The position numbers and the translations under genes are program-made. This document shows positions 62,907-64,000 of a DNA stretch of 64,000 nt, one piece after another. The DNA is from Smittia aterrima (lineage: Eukaryota; Arthropoda; Insecta; Diptera; Chironomidae), in NCBI GenBank assembly GCA_033063855.1, contig CP093830.1, positions 12,090,854 through 12,154,853 of the forward strand, in the 5' to 3' direction. The notes below the pieces were generated by a model. That model saw only the letters and a program-made list of their open reading frames with translations. It was not told where the DNA came from and did not search any database. Within the stretch, counting starts at the first letter, position 1. Every line of letters begins with the position of its first letter.

Positions 62907-63570
62907 ATGGCGTTCAACTTAACAAGGTAAGTAACTGTTGTGAAGCGATGGTTTAGTGAATCTATTTGGTTAGACATGGGAATAAATAAAAATTTCAAAT
63001 ATAATCTTAGCGTAAAAAAAGTAAACAGAAATATTAAAAATAATTTTTCCATTTTAGAACACTTTGCAATCGTGCTTACATTAGCAACCCACCAGCTCTT
63101 TTCAAGGCACAATTGAATGCTGTCCGATGTGTCTCAATTAAAGTAGTTCCAAAGCCGGCAGATCTTAGCGAGAGCTTTCGACGAGAAAAATCTTCGTCTT
63201 AACCGCCCTCAATCACCACATTTGACGATCTACAAGCCTCAACTTACCACCATGCTCTCAATCACTCATCGTGGAACTGGGTATGGCTTTAACTGGATAC
63301 GCAGTGAAGATCTTCGGTCTTGCCGCTTTGGTTTGTCCAGAAGGAGCCAACTCAGTTATTTCAGCAATTGAAGGTCTTCATCTCGGAGCAGCGTCCTTGA
63401 CAGCTTTGAAGTTCACTCTCGCTTTCCCATTCGCCTTCCACACCGTCAACGGAGTTCGTCATTTGTTCTGGGATTTGGGAAAGTTCTTGTCAATCAAGGA
63501 AGTCTACACAACTGGCTACGCAATGCTTCTCGCTTCAACAGTCCTTGCAATCGTCTTAACTATGATGTAA
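62907..63570 (+). CDS. SdhC: Succinate dehydrogenase cytochrome b560 subunit, with two frame breaks
   Basis: Membrane anchor of mitochondrial complex II; helps bind heme b and ubiquinone. Exon 1 is 62907-62926 (MAFNLT plus two bases, then gtaagt); exon 2 is 63058-63570. The N-terminal 45 or so residues look like a mitochondrial presequence, rich in Arg, Ala and Ser with no acid early on. Then come SPHLTIYKPQL, SITHRGTG (the Ser and Arg of the quinone site) and HTVNGVRHLFWDLG, whose first His is the usual heme ligand, with three hydrophobic helices. The reading frame shifts twice: at the TTT of 63176-63178 and at the GGG of 63279-63281 one extra base is present. Without both extra bases the frame would be 176 codons, the normal size for this subunit. 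Outside these two points conservation is excellent, so I read it as a working gene with consensus errors rather than a pseudogene. An AATAAA follows at 63667. Confidence 0.9.
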
Positions 63571-63666
63571 ATTTTTTCAAGTATCTCAATGAAGTATTGT
63601 CACCATCAGTAGAAGTCAAGTCGAGAATATTTCTATGAAACATCAAATTCTTGTGGAAAATTCTTT

Positions 63667-63672
63667 AATAAA
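63667..63672 (+). terminator. SdhC polyadenylation signal
   Basis: AATAAA 97 bases after the SdhC stop codon, in a T/A-rich context, well placed for a short 3' untranslated region. It lies about 60 bases from the stop of the convergent minus-strand gene, so the two 3' ends probably overlap or nearly so. Confidence 0.6.
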
Positions 63673-63730
63673 ATATTTAATTTATTGTGGTACAACAATA
63701 ACAACATTAATAAATCGAATTCGTTGTTTC

Positions 63731-63841
63731 TCAATCCCATTCGTTGTCACTGCTGTTTGAATCATCAGTACTAGTATCACGTTTAGAAGGCGGAGGAATT
63801 AAGGAACTGACTTTGTCCATAATTGAAGATTTTTCCTTTTC
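63731..63841 (-). CDS. C-terminal end of an unrecognised acidic protein, cut by the gap
   Basis: Thirty-six codons and a TGA stop on the minus strand, reading KVSSLIPPPSKRDTSTDDSN and ending SSDNEWD. The composition (Pro, Ser, Asp, a final acidic-Trp tail) is more protein-like than the AT-driven frames elsewhere. It sits convergently against SdhC with about 160 bases between stop codons, a common spacing for insect neighbours. The upstream part is in the N gap, so the family cannot be named. Confidence 0.5.
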   Translation of the reverse strand, partial: EKEKSSIMDKVSSLIPPPSKRDTSTDDSNSSDNEWD

Positions 63842-63842
63842 G

Positions 63843-63942
63843 NNNNNNNNNNNNNNNNNNNNNNNNNNNNNNNNNNNNNNNNNNNNNNNNNNNNNNNNNN
63901 NNNNNNNNNNNNNNNNNNNNNNNNNNNNNNNNNNNNNNNNNN
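63843..63942. other. Assembly gap of exactly 100 N
   Basis: A round-number run of N, which is the convention for a scaffold gap of unknown size. The sequence on its two sides need not be truly adjacent. Confidence 0.98.
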
Positions 63943-64000
63943 AAATGCTTTAAAACTTCGAGCAACTCACGAATTATGTTCAACCGCAGAAGATTTTTTC
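63943..64000. repeat. Post-gap sequence duplicating 1936-1993
   Basis: All 58 visible bases after the gap match 1936-1993 with one mismatch and in the same orientation. See the entry at 1936 for interpretation. Confidence 0.85.

Noticed and set aside
63744..63983. Frames spanning the N gap on both strands
   Set aside because: They exist only because the gap translates as unknown residues.
1..64000. CRISPR arrays, operons, ribosome-binding sites, riboswitches, tRNA genes
   Set aside because: Sequence is eukaryotic; no regular direct-repeat array and no tRNA B box with matching A box was seen.

Overview
This is animal nuclear DNA, almost certainly from an insect and probably a dipteran. It is AT-rich. 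One gene has many 60-130 bp introns with GT-AG ends, and the fork head protein matches what I recall of Drosophila Fork head over the DNA-binding domain and the extreme C-terminus. A non-Drosophila, midge-like fly is my guess, not something the sequence proves.

Three genes can be supported, plus the last codons of a fourth. (1) fork head (fkh), minus strand, 19390-20751: a single-exon FoxA-type transcription factor in a gene-poor stretch of about 19 kb on one side and 16 kb on the other. (2) A membrane adenylyl cyclase, plus strand, 37471-53138, best matched to the Ac78C type. It can be assembled into 19 coding exons in which every splice phase agrees. It has two alternative first coding exons (37471-37603 and 42604-42688) that end in the same phase, and a 15-base microexon (51701-51715). 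All catalytic residues are present. (3) Succinate dehydrogenase cytochrome b560 subunit (SdhC), plus strand, 62907-63570, with two one-base frame breaks, both in short homopolymers and so probably consensus errors. (4) The C-terminal 36 codons of an unrecognised acidic protein on the minus strand (63731-63841), cut off by a 100-N gap.

Layout: 1-19389, no recognisable gene; 19390-20751 fkh; 20752-37470, fkh upstream region and intergenic; 37471-53138 adenylyl cyclase; 53139-62906, intergenic, holding a head-to-tail repeat of a unit of about 1.5-1.7 kb (from 57240), in which the middle copy looks like a blend of its two neighbours; 62907-63570 SdhC; then the minus-strand gene end, the gap, and 58 bases that nearly duplicate 1936-1993.

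The genes show no operon-like relationship. The cyclase makes cAMP at the plasma membrane, SdhC anchors respiratory complex II in mitochondria, and Fork head is a developmental regulator. Assembly quality is the main caution for the last 7 kb. I found no convincing new biological system; the items most worth a second look are the alternative cyclase N-termini and microexon, the mosaic tandem repeat, the duplicated sequence at the gap, and a recurrent GG(G/C)TGACTAG word.
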